64,000 nt of DNA from CALKWS01 sp051020515 (lineage in GTDB: Bacteria; Actinomycetota; Actinomycetes; Actinomycetales; Beutenbergiaceae). The DNA is taken from positions 496,001 through 560,000 of the forward strand of contig NZ_CP194857.1 in NCBI RefSeq assembly GCF_051020515.1, read 5' to 3'. The position numbers and the translations under genes were made by a program. Positions 52,639 to 61,334 of the stretch are shown one piece after another; within the stretch, counting starts at the first letter, position 1; each line of letters begins with the position of its first letter. A model generated the notes under the pieces. The model searched no databases, was not told where the DNA came from, and worked only from the letters and a program-made list of their open reading frames with translations.

Positions 52639-53799
52639 GTGAGTGTGCTGCACCTGGACGATGCCGCCACCACCCCGGTGCGCCGGGAGGTCCTGGAGGC
52701 GATGTGGCCCTACCTGACCGCCGAATTCGGCAACCCCTCCTCCACCCATGACCTGGGCACCCGCGCCCAGGACGGGCTCACCCGGGCCCGCCGAGCCGTC
52801 GCCAGTGTGCTGGGCGGGCGGGCCGCGGAGATTACCTTCACAGCCGGTGGTACCGAAGCGGCGAACCTGGCGATCAAGGGCTTGGCGCTGGCCTGCCCGC
52901 GGGGGCGGCATCTGGTCACGTCCCCGATCGAGCACGAGGCGGTCACCGCCTCGGTGGACTACCTGGTGCGCCACCACGGCTTCGAGGTCTCGATGGTGGC
53001 GGTGGACTCCGACGGTGTGGTGACCCCGCGGGCACTGGAGCAGGTGCTGCGGCCCGATACCACCCTGGTGAGCATCGCCTACGCCAGCAACGAGATCGGC
53101 ACGGTGCAGGACCTGGCCGCTCTGGTACCCCTGGCCCGCGAGGCCGGGGCCCTGTGGCACACCGATGCGGTCCAGGCCGCCGGGTGGCTGGATCTGGACG
53201 TGCGGGCCCTCGGCGTGGATGCGCTGACCCTCTCCGGGCACAAGGTCGGCGCGCCGAAGGGCAGCGGCGCCGCGTTCATCCGGGGCCGGCTACCAGTGGA
53301 ACCGGTGATCCACGGTGGCGGGCAGGAGAACGGCCGCCGTTCGGGGACAGAAAACGTGGCCGGAGCCGTGGGCCTAGCCACCGCACTGGCGCAGGCCGAG
53401 TCCGAACGTGCCGAGCACGCAGGGGTCGTCACAGCCCGCCGGCAGGCATTCATCGATGCGGTACTGGCGGCGATCCCGACCGCAATCCTCACCGGCCACC
53501 GCGAGCGCCGCCTGCCCGGGCATGCCTCGTTCTGCTTCCCCGGCACCGCCGGTGAGGCGGTGCTGCTGGAACTGGAGCGCCGCGGGGTGCGGTGTTCGTC
53601 CGGGTCGGCGTGCGCGGCGGGCAGGGACGAGCCCTCACCGGTGCTGCTCGCCCTGGGGCTGTCGCCGGAGGTGGCCGGCACGGCAGTGCGGATGACCTTC
53701 GGTGCCGCGGTGACCGAGCCCGACCTGGATCGCACCGTGGCGGAACTGGCCGAGTCAGTCCGGGCGTTGTCCGTGCTCGGGCAGGGCGCCCCACGCTGA
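52639..53799 (+). CDS. Cysteine desulfurase (NifS/IscS family) of the nad operon
   Basis: 386 residues from the GTG at 52639. PLP lysine K202 in 'TLSGHKVGAPKG', 'SPIEHEAVTAS', and the sulfur-carrying C325 in 'RCSSGSACAAG'. It mobilises sulfur from cysteine; the position behind nadC suggests that it serves the NadA iron-sulfur cluster, an arrangement known in other bacteria. A degenerate copy of its 53541-53602 segment occurs at 56803-56865. Confidence 0.9.
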   Translation: MSVLHLDDAATTPVRREVLEAMWPYLTAEFGNPSSTHDLGTRAQDGLTRARRAVASVLGGRAAEITFTAGGTEAANLAIKGLALACPRGRHLVTSPIEHEAVTASVDYLVRHHGFEVSMVAVDSDGVVTPRALEQVLRPDTTLVSIAYASNEIGTVQDLAALVPLAREAGALWHTDAVQAAGWLDLDVRALGVDALTLSGHKVGAPKGSGAAFIRGRLPVEPVIHGGGQENGRRSGTENVAGAVGLATALAQAESERAEHAGVVTARRQAFIDAVLAAIPTAILTGHRERRLPGHASFCFPGTAGEAVLLELERRGVRCSSGSACAAGRDEPSPVLLALGLSPEVAGTAVRMTFGAAVTEPDLDRTVAELAESVRALSVLGQGAPR

Positions 53800-53886
53800 A
53801 CCTGCCTGGTCAGCGCAGGTGTGGACTGAGCGATCCCAGGAGCCGTTGCCGCTCATCGCGTGACGACGGTCGCAGGCGCTGGTGAC

Positions 53887-54390
53887 TCACCCTCCGGTGA
53901 ACATATTGATCGCCAGTGGGGCGTCGACGTCGTCACATGCGGTATCGAGTGCTCCCTTGGCCTCATTCCAGTCAGGCGACCTGACCCCGTCGACTTCCAG
54001 CCCTGCACCGGCCGGTACCACGGGCACGATCACCTGCAGATCGGCGATCGCCCGACTCACGTCGCTATCGCCGTCCGACGGCAGACGATCCAGCACCCGC
54101 GTGGCCAGTCTGTACCACCCCTGCTGCTCCTGGGCCTCCATTCGGTCCTCATCGAGCCCCACATTCGCGTTCTCCAGGATTGTCAGCACATCACCGAACG
54201 CCGTACAGAGCGCCACATCATCCATAGCAGTATCGCCCGAGGCCTCGGGTACATCCTCATCGTGCTGTTGAGCGGCAACCGGAGCAGTGTCGTCCCGAGC
54301 CGCTTCCGCACCCCCGCCAACACTGCACGCGGTAAGGACTGCCCCCACGATCACCGCCGCCGAGAGACCAGCGATCCTGTTCAGTCGCAT
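53887..54390 (-). CDS. Small lipoprotein of unknown function
   Basis: 167 residues from the ATG at 54390 (an ATG at 54426 would add 12). Signal peptide with lipobox 'SAAVIVGAVLTACSVGG'. The mature region is acidic (pI low), helical, with two Cys ('VALCTAFGD', 'LDTACDDV') that may form a disulfide. No family recognised. Convergent with the cysteine desulfurase; first gene of the accessory patch. Confidence 0.6.
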   Translation of the reverse strand: MRLNRIAGLSAAVIVGAVLTACSVGGGAEAARDDTAPVAAQQHDEDVPEASGDTAMDDVALCTAFGDVLTILENANVGLDEDRMEAQEQQGWYRLATRVLDRLPSDGDSDVSRAIADLQVIVPVVPAGAGLEVDGVRSPDWNEAKGALDTACDDVDAPLAINMFTGG

Positions 54391-54419
54391 CCCCGCCACC
54401 CCTTCGTAGTCCACGTGTC

Positions 54420-54604
54420 GATTCATCGACCTGCGCTCGAACGACGAGGACGTTCCCGAGCCGTTGTCATCGCGGTCCTACTCTAGCAAGTTCAACCTGC
54501 GGGTCGGTGAGCGCCTGCACCGCAAACTCGCGATGGAGGCCGCCGACGAGCAACTCAGCCTGAACCAGTACGTCGTGCGGCGCCTCAACAACGAGGCCTC
54601 CTGA
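54420..54604 (+). pseudogene. HicB-type antitoxin remnant (3' part)
   Basis: The plus-strand frame reads 'IDLRSNDEDVPEPLSSRSYS' then 'SKFNLRVGERLHRKLAMEAA', 'DEQLSLNQYVVRRLNNEAS' and stop. This is the linker and ribbon-helix-helix C-terminal domain of HicB-like antitoxins. No start codon or N-terminal domain is present upstream; the region overlaps the lipoprotein start on the other strand. A decayed fragment. Confidence 0.7.
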
Positions 54605-54609
54605 CCACC

Positions 54610-54858
54610 GCAGATCACGAAGCCGGCGCGGCTTGAACGCGCTGACGACGCGCTACTTGTAGCCGCCTGTGCGTCCCGGCCGGATGTCATCGCGCGCACT
54701 TCCGCGGTGTGGGAAGTTGGTCAGGCCCCCACAGTAGGTGACGATCGCCTCGGTGTAGCGGTCAGCGACTGTGGTAAGGCGGCGTCGGCGATGTAGCCGT
54801 ACAGTTCCTCAAGGTGTTCGATGGCTTCGTGCCGGAACACGACGCGGTAGCCGTTCAC
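54610..54858 (-). pseudogene. Decayed ParE-type toxin
   Basis: From the GTG at 54858 the frame reads 'VNGYRVVFRHEAIEHLEELY' and 'GYIADAAL', then shifts by one base near 54770 to 'TVADRYTEAIVTYCGGLTNF' and 'PHRGSARDDIRPGRTGGYK', followed by an in-frame TAG at 54653-54655. The order of motifs is that of ParE. Frameshift plus stop codon means no functional toxin. It stands behind an intact ParD-like antitoxin. Confidence 0.7.
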
Positions 54859-54900
54859 CGGCGCGCGGCGTGCCTTGCCGCAAGCTGAGTGCGAACATCG

Positions 54901-55125
54901 TCAGCCGGTCGCGACATCGTTGGGATCGGCCACCAGCGCGCCGTAGGAAGCAACAACCTCCTCGCGCTGGCACGCTTCGACCGCCTGGTCGCGAGCGAAC
55001 AGCGCACGCCAACCATCCCGGATGACCTCGCACTTACTGGCGTACGCACCAGATCGCACCCGCTCACGCAGAACATCGGCCATGTCGTTGGGAAGGGTGA
55101 CGCTCAACTGTCGTGTGGTCCGCAC
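54901..55125 (-). CDS. ParD-like antitoxin, partner of a decayed toxin
   Basis: 74 residues from the GTG at 55125, preceded by GGAGG (a TTG at 55131 is also in frame). 'RQLSVTLPNDMADVLRERVR' and 'SGAYASKCEVIRDGWRALFA' are the ribbon-helix-helix and helix of ParD. The toxin frame downstream is broken, so this may be an orphan antitoxin. Confidence 0.78.
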   Translation of the reverse strand: MRTTRQLSVTLPNDMADVLRERVRSGAYASKCEVIRDGWRALFARDQAVEACQREEVVASYGALVADPNDVATG

Positions 55126-55254
55126 GATCAACCTCCGATCCTCGATAGGACTCCGTCCCTACTCCGGTCGGGCTCCGGTGTTCGACGCCGTCAGCGGTAA
55201 GCCATAGCGTTAGCCCACAGGAGCGTCCTCTGTGGCAGAAGCACGGGAGCGGGC

Positions 55255-56592
55255 ATGGAACTGACATCGCGCGAGATTGCGACTGGAATAGTTTTCGTCG
55301 CGTTCGTTCTGTTGTGGCTCGCACTCAGCAAGAATCGTAAGGAACTGCTGCGGTCGCTTTTGGAAGTCGCGAAGGCATTTGCGGCATGGAGGGTCTGGAC
55401 GGTTGTCCTCGCCTATCTAATTTTCGTGGCTGCTGTGGTCGTCTTGGCACATTCGCTAGGAGCCTGGTCTGGCGAACTACTGAAAGACACCTTGATCATT
55501 GGCTTCCTTGTTGGTCTGCCGATTCTGCTCAACAGTGCGAAGTTCAAACATGGTCTCGGCGTGGTCAAACACGTGGTCAAAGAGGTGCTCGGCGTAGCGG
55601 CGCTGCTTGTCGTCTACCTCAACCTGTCACCCTTTCCACTTTGGGGCGAACTCATCCTCCAGGTATCCCTCCTCCTCTTCGTGATGCTCGCTATCGTCGG
55701 TAAGCGCGACACCCGGACCGCTTCGGTAGGGAAGTTATTCGAGGTCCTGACAGTTCTCATCGGGATCGGACTCATTGCCTACGTCACGGTCCGAGTCGTC
55801 ACCCGTTTCAATGAGTTCGACTGGGAACGTGAGGTAACGACGTTTGCGCTGTCAGTATTGCTTCCTGTCTCGCTCATCCCTTTCATCTATCTCTTCGGGC
55901 TGATCGCCTCGTGCGAGGCGGCTCTCGTAAGAGGGAAATTCCACAACGACAGGGAAGCACTGCCCTTGCCTGCGCGGCTTGCCTTCCTGCTCGGTGTGCG
56001 CGGCAGCCTGCGATACGCCACTTCGTTCACCGGGCGCTGGCTGCCGGAACTGGCGAAGCAGAGGTCGTTCAGGGACGCTACGCGAACAATGCGAGAGTAT
56101 CGACAGTCAGTCCGTAGCAACGCTCGACAGAATCGCCAACGTCGTCGTCGGCTCAGGAAGCAAGCTGGCAGGTCAGGCGTGGATGAAAATGGCCTTTGGT
56201 TGGATCGGCGGGAGTTTTATGAGACCAAGGAAGCGCTTGAAGGTCTCTTTTATACGCAGATGGGGTTGTACAGGCACCGTGGCAGTCGTTACTGGACCGA
56301 CCCGATCGTCATTTTCCCTTTAGGAGGATTCAAGAACCTGCCCGAAGACCACGGGATCGACTTCAGCGTACGCGACGACGGTCTGGCTTGGGTCGCCTGG
56401 CGACACACAGTCGGAGCGTTCTACCTAGGGGTAGGCGGGACGCAGTACCTCGAAGCACACTGGCGATATGCCGGTACAAAGCCGCCGTCCAACTACCCAG
56501 GTCCCGCGCTCCCAGGATGGGCGGACGTATCGGAAGGCTCAGAAGCCAGTCCTGAGTGGCACGCTGACGACGCCCCGATTCCGGACGCTTGA
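55255..56592 (+). CDS. Unrecognised multi-pass membrane protein, probably acquired
   Basis: 445 residues. An N-terminal membrane half with about six helices ('TGIVFVAFVLLWLAL', 'WTVVLAYLIFVAAVVVLAH', 'LIIGFLVGLPILL', 'VLGVAALLVVYLNLS', 'LILQVSLLLFVMLAIV', 'FEVLTVLIGIGLIAYVTVRV', plus 'SVLLPVSLIPFIYLFGLIAS') is followed by a strongly basic stretch ('RSNARQNRQRRRRLRKQAG') and a soluble C-terminal region of about 130 residues with aromatic motifs ('TQMGLYRHRGSRYWTDPIVI', 'GLAWVAWRHTVGAFYLGV'). I know no family for it. Base composition is visibly lower in GC than its neighbours and it sits among toxin-antitoxin genes, so transfer is likely. A defence or surface role is speculation. Confidence 0.7.
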   Translation: MELTSREIATGIVFVAFVLLWLALSKNRKELLRSLLEVAKAFAAWRVWTVVLAYLIFVAAVVVLAHSLGAWSGELLKDTLIIGFLVGLPILLNSAKFKHGLGVVKHVVKEVLGVAALLVVYLNLSPFPLWGELILQVSLLLFVMLAIVGKRDTRTASVGKLFEVLTVLIGIGLIAYVTVRVVTRFNEFDWEREVTTFALSVLLPVSLIPFIYLFGLIASCEAALVRGKFHNDREALPLPARLAFLLGVRGSLRYATSFTGRWLPELAKQRSFRDATRTMREYRQSVRSNARQNRQRRRRLRKQAGRSGVDENGLWLDRREFYETKEALEGLFYTQMGLYRHRGSRYWTDPIVIFPLGGFKNLPEDHGIDFSVRDDGLAWVAWRHTVGAFYLGVGGTQYLEAHWRYAGTKPPSNYPGPALPGWADVSEGSEASPEWHADDAPIPDA

Positions 56593-56597
56593 GAAGC

Positions 56598-56611
56598 GGG
56601 CCCTTTGGCCC
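56598..56611 (+). terminator. Short hairpin after the unrecognised membrane gene
   Basis: GGGCC-cttt-GGCCC starts 6 bp after the stop codon; weak, five pairs only. Confidence 0.35.
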
Positions 56612-56802
56612 AAGAACGCCTCGTCGGATATGAGCGAGATGTCGTGCACTGTCCAATCAATCTGGCCCCAAGCACATCGGTAGGTCGACAGGCCCCGCTA
56701 GTCAGATCCTTCCGGTGGAGCATCTCTGTCCGCAGTTGGCGAGGGAAGGTCGTCTGGTGCTTTGGCAGTGGCCAGAGTTGTCGACCCGGGAGATGGCCGG
56801 CG

Positions 56803-56865
56803 TCGGCACTAGAGCGAGGCGGTGCTGCTGAAACTGGAGTGGCGCGGGATCCGGCGCTCCCCCGG
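56803..56865 (+). pseudogene. Degenerate fragment of a cysteine desulfurase gene
   Basis: The segment reads 'EAVLLKLEWRGIRRSPG', against 'EAVLLELERRGVRCSSG' encoded at 53550-53602 in the nad-operon cysteine desulfurase; the DNA is roughly three-quarters identical over about 60 bp. Nothing else of the gene is nearby. The stretch 56593-56865 holds no other gene. Confidence 0.55.
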
Positions 56866-57156
56866 TTACAGGTGCCGTGTCGGATCCATGCGCTGGTGCA
56901 GAATGCGGATCACGTCCACGCCGTCGGTGCTCTCGACGTAGAACAGCAGGTGGCTACCGATGCTGTACCGGCGGTATCCCTCACGGATCTCCTCGCACGT
57001 TCGTCCGCGGCCCGGGTTGTCGGCGATGCGCTTGATCGCAGCCTGGATCTCGCGGACGTAGGTCTCGGCTTGGCGGACGTCCCAGCGCTGTACGGTGAAG
57101 TCCCAGATCGAGGAGAGGTCCTGTTGTGCCGCCGGAGTGAGCCGGAAGGCGCTCAC
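56866..57156 (-). CDS. ParE/RelE-superfamily toxin
   Basis: 96 residues: 'FRLTPAAQQDLSSIWDFTVQ', 'AETYVREIQAAIKRIADNPG' and 'IREGYRRYSIGSHLLFYVES' with 'VIRILHQRMDPTRHL' match ParE. Likely a gyrase-directed toxin. Its start overlaps the antitoxin stop by 4 bp. Confidence 0.9.
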   Translation of the reverse strand: MSAFRLTPAAQQDLSSIWDFTVQRWDVRQAETYVREIQAAIKRIADNPGRGRTCEEIREGYRRYSIGSHLLFYVESTDGVDVIRILHQRMDPTRHL

Positions 57157-57386
57157 GACTTCTTTGCCGCGACGAAGGCGTCGAAGTCGAAGGTCTGCGG
57201 CGCGCCGCTCCGCTCGCCGGCGATGAGGGCGGCACGGAGTGCGTCCATCTGCGTCTCCTGGTCCTCCAGCAGACGCAAGCCCGCGCGCACGACCTCACTG
57301 GCGGACCGGTAGCGCCCCGAGGCGACCTCCCGGGCGAGGAAGTCCGCGAAGTGCTCGTCCAGGCTGATCGAGGTGTTCTGAGCCAT
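57153..57386 (-). CDS. ParD-type antitoxin
   Basis: 77 residues: 'TSISLDEHFADFLAREVASG' and 'RYRSASEVVRAGLRLLED' form the ribbon-helix-helix DNA-binding domain of ParD; the acidic C-terminus neutralises ParE. ATG start; intact module. Confidence 0.9.
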   Translation of the reverse strand: MAQNTSISLDEHFADFLAREVASGRYRSASEVVRAGLRLLEDQETQMDALRAALIAGERSGAPQTFDFDAFVAAKKS

Positions 57387-57437
57387 GCCACGACGATACC
57401 AAGGGTTGGTACTTGCGGGTGGGTTCCTGCTTCCGCC

Positions 57438-60400
57438 TCAGCCCCGCTCGGCCACCGAGGCCGCAGCCGCCACCGTGGCACCGGGGGCGAACACCGCATC
57501 GATCAGCGACTCCAGCCACGCAAGTAGAGCCTCATCGCGCAACGGGGTTCCCCCCACCCGGGAGGTGGACGGCGCCGGCACCAGCGCGCGGTGCGGATCG
57601 CGGGCTTCAGGATGGTGCCCGGATACAGTCGCTTGAGGCGCACCTGAGCCGAGTCGGCCAGCTGCACCGGCGCGAACCGCAGGAACTTACCCTGGGCGGT
57701 GATCTCCGCCAGTCCGGCCGCCCGGGCCTTGATCCGCAAGCCCGCCACCCCGAACAACCGGGCCACGGGCTCGGGCACGGGCCCGTACCGATCCACCAGT
57801 TCCGCCCGCACGTCTTCGATGCCGGAGTCGTCGGTGACCTGCGCCAGTTTGGTGTAAGCCTCCAGGCGCAAGCGCTCGTGGGCGATGTAGTCGTGCGGGA
57901 TGTGCGCATCCACGGCGATCTCGGTCTTGAGGTCCGGCACCTCCTCGGGTGCCTCCCCGCGGAACTGGGCCACCGCTTCGGACACCATCCGCACGTAGAG
58001 GTCGAAGCCCACTCCGGCGATGTGCCCGGACTGTTCCCCGCCGAGCAGGTTCCCGGCGCCGCGGATCTCCAGGTCCTTCATCGCCACCCGCATCCCCGAG
58101 CCTAGTTCGGTGTTCGCCGCGATGGTCTGCAGACGTTCGTGGGCGGTTTCGGTCAGCGGCCGCTCCGGTGGGTACAGGAAGTAGGCGTAAGCACGCTCCC
58201 GGCCTCTGCCCACCCGGCCGCGCAACTGGTACAACTGCGACAGGCCCATGGCATCGGAGCGCTCCACGATCAGCGTGTTCGCATTGGAGATGTCCAGACC
58301 GGTTTCCACGATCGTGGTGGAGACCAGCACGTCGGCGCGCTTGTTCCAGAAGTCGACGATTACCCGCTCCAGCTCGTGCTCGTTCATCTGCCCGTGCGCC
58401 ACCACCACCCGGGCATCGGGCACCAGGTCCCGGATCCGGGCGGCGGCCCGGTCGATAGATTCGGTGCGGTTGTGCACGTAGAACACCTGACCCTCACGCA
58501 GCAACTCCCGACGGATCGCTGCGGAGATCTGCTTGTCCGCATGTGGTCCGACGAACGTGAGCACCGGGTGGCGTTCCTCGGCGGGGTCTCCAGGGTGGAC
58601 ATCTCCCGGATCCCGGTCACTGCCATCTCCAAGGTGCGGGGGATCGGGGTGGCGCTCATCGCCAGCACATCGACGTTGGTGCGCAGTTGCTTCAGGGTCT
58701 CCTTGTGCTCCACCCCGAAACGCTGCTCCTCGTCGATCACCACCAGCCCAAGGTCCTTGAACCGCACTTCCCCGGTGAGCAGCCGGTGGGTGCCGATCAC
58801 CACATCCACCGCACCGGAGGTGACGCCGTCCTTGACCTCCTGGGCCTCGGCTTTGGACTGGAACCGGGACAGTGCGCGCACCTCGACGGGGAAACCGGCG
58901 TACCGCTCGGAGAAGGTCTCGAAGTGCTGCTGCACCAGCAATGTGGTGGGTACCAGGATCGCGACCTGTTTGCCGTCCTGGACGGCTTTGAACGCCGCCC
59001 GCACGGCGATCTCGGTCTTGCCGTAGCCGACGTCCCCGCAGATCAGCCGGTCCATCGGGACGGGCTTTTCCATATCGGCCTTGACCTCATCATCGATGGT
59101 GACCGCCTGGTCGGGCGTCTCCACGAAGGCGAAGGCGTCCTCGAGTTCCCGCTGCCAGGGGGTGTCGGCCCCGAAGGCGTGGCCGGAGGTGGCCATCCGC
59201 GCGGAGTACAACCGGATCAGTTCACCGGCGATCTCCCGGATCGCCTTGCGCGCCCGGCCCTTGGTCTTGGCCCAGTCCGACCCGCCCATCTTGTTCAACG
59301 ATGGCGATTCCCCGCCGGTGTACTTGGTCACCTGGTCCAGGGCGTCGCTGGGCACGTACAGCCGGTCCCCGGGATGGCCCCGCTTGGAGGGGGCATACTC
59401 GATCACCAGGTACTCGCGGGTGGCGGCGTTGCGCCCGGCTCCCACGGTCCGGCTGAGCAGTTCGACGAACTTGCCCACCCCGTGCTGTTCGTGCACCACG
59501 TAGTCCCCCGGCCGCAGTGCCAACGGGTCCACCACATTGCGCCGCCGGGAAGGCATCTGGCGCATGTCCTTCGTCGACGTCGCGCCGGCGCGACCGGTGA
59601 GGTCGGCCTCGGTGAACAGCGCCAGGCGCAGGTCCTCACTGACGAACCCCCGCCCCACCGACGCGGTCGTGACCAGCACGACCCCCGCCGTCGGCAGTTC
59701 TTCGTCTTCCCCGGCCCGGGCATCAGCCCCGGCCGGTTCCACCTCGGCGACCAACCGGGCCGGGACCTCGGCGTCCAGCAGCATCTCCACCATCCGCCGG
59801 GCCGGGCCGGGGCCTTCGGTGACCAGCACCAGCCGCCAGCCTTGCGAGGTGTATCCGTGCAAGTCAGCCACTGCCTTGTCGGTATCACCACGGTAGCCGC
59901 GCACATCGCGGGAGCCGACGACGACGGTGCGGTCGGCGGCGGGGAACGGGTCGTCTCCCTGACTCACCTCGCCGGTCTCGGTGGGCCCGCCGTCGGCACC
60001 GGAGAGGTCGGCCAGTTCGGCATCCCGGCCGAACGCCCCCAGGGTCCACCAGCCCAGGCCGCGCCGCTGGGCCACCTCGCGGGTATCGGCCAGGGTCTCG
60101 AACGACGCCTCGGACAGGTCCAGCGGGGTCTGCGCCCCGGCGGCAGCCGACGTCCAGGCGGCGGCGAGGAACTCCTCGGTCGTGGCCACCAGGTCGTGGG
60201 CGCGGCGACGCACCCGCTCCGGTTCGTTGACGAGTACCAAGGATTCGGGGTCCACCAGGTCCAGCAGCGGCTCCATCCCGTCCACCAGGGCCGGGGCCAG
60301 GGATTCCATGCCGTCCACGGCGATGCCCTCGGCGAGCTTTTCCAGCATGTCGGTGGCCCCGGGCAGGGCGGGCATCAGGTCCCGGGCGCGCTCGCGCACC

Positions 60401-61146
60401 GCTTCGGTGAGCAGGATCTCCCGGCACGGCGGTGCCCACAGCCCGTCCTCGCTGATCTCCAGGGAGCGCTGGTCGGCAGCGGAGAACCAGCGGATCTCCT
60501 CCACATCATCGCCCCAGAATTCCACCCGCTGCGGGTGGGCCTCAGTGGGGGCGAACACGTCCAGCAGCCCGCCACGGACGGCGAACTCCCCGCGGCGTTC
60601 CACCATGTCCACCCGGGTGTAGGCGGCATCGACCAGGGCCTGGACCACGTCCTCCATCGGGGCGTGCTGGCCGGTGCGCAACGCCACCGGTTCCAGGTCC
60701 CCCAGCCCCTTGACCACCGGCTGCAAGGCGGCTCGTACCGGCACCAGCAGCACCCGGATGGGCCGGCCCGACCCTGCTGCCCCGCTGACCTCGCTTCCCG
60801 CAGCGTCGGGGTGGGCCAGGCGCCGCAGCACGGCGATGCGGCGCGCTACGGTGTCGCTGCGCGGGGAGAGGCGTTCGTGCGGCAGGGTCTCCCACGCGGG
60901 GAATACTGCGATGCCGTCCGGGTCCAGGTAGGCGCCCAGTGCGGTGGCCAGTTCGTCCGCCTCCCGGCCGGTGGCGGTGAGCACCACCAGTGGGCGGTTG
61001 CCCCGCAGGGCCAGGTCGGCCAGGAGGGCGGGCCGCGCGCCCACGGAGGCAGTGACGTCCAGGTCACCGCGGCCGGCGACCGCATCAACGAGTTCGGTCA
61101 GCGCCTGATCGGCGCGCAGGGCGGGAAGTAGTCCGGCCAGGCTCAT
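57438..61146 (-). CDS. mfd: Transcription-repair coupling factor Mfd (two frameshifts in this sequence)
   Basis: A DNA translocase that removes stalled RNA polymerase and recruits UvrA. The N-terminal UvrB-like module, the RNAP-interaction region ('LRPGDYVVHEQHGVGKFVEL') and the RecG-like motor ('RLICGDVGYGKTEIAVRAAF' with Walker A, 'LVVIDEEQRFGVEHKE' with DEEQ, 'QLYQLRGRVGRGRERAYAYF') are all visible. One C is missing near 58580 (before 'EERHPVLTFVGPHAD'), and two bases are inserted in GCGCGC at 57584-57590 (after 'LKPAIRTA'). Corrected length 1235 residues, start ATG at 61146. Confidence 0.93.
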
Positions 61147-61334
61147 ACGGTCCTCGTTCGCGGTGTGGTGCAGGATGGGCGCGCTCCGACAGGACACCGC
61201 GCGGCGGCCTGCAGGCAGCACGAACGGCCCGCCACGGCGCGCAGGCGGGGGTGGGTCGCACAGCGTCCCAGTTTACCGTCGTGGGTCCACCGGCGCTCGG
61301 GGCGCCGGCGTGAGGGTGACCACCCTGGGCGCCA

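Noticed and set aside
53887..57386. Prophage or integrative element
   Set aside because: No integrase, transposase, phage structural gene or clear att repeat; only toxin-antitoxin genes and one orphan are seen.
58687..61131. 814-codon plus-strand frame opposite mfd
   Set aside because: It is a high-GC antisense shadow; the minus strand carries all Mfd motifs and the plus frame has no recognisable domain.
2312..61146. Programmed ribosomal frameshifting in the broken genes
   Set aside because: The shifts differ in size and sign (+1, -1, +2, +4), lie at different motifs, and hit unrelated genes; no common slippery site or stimulatory structure.
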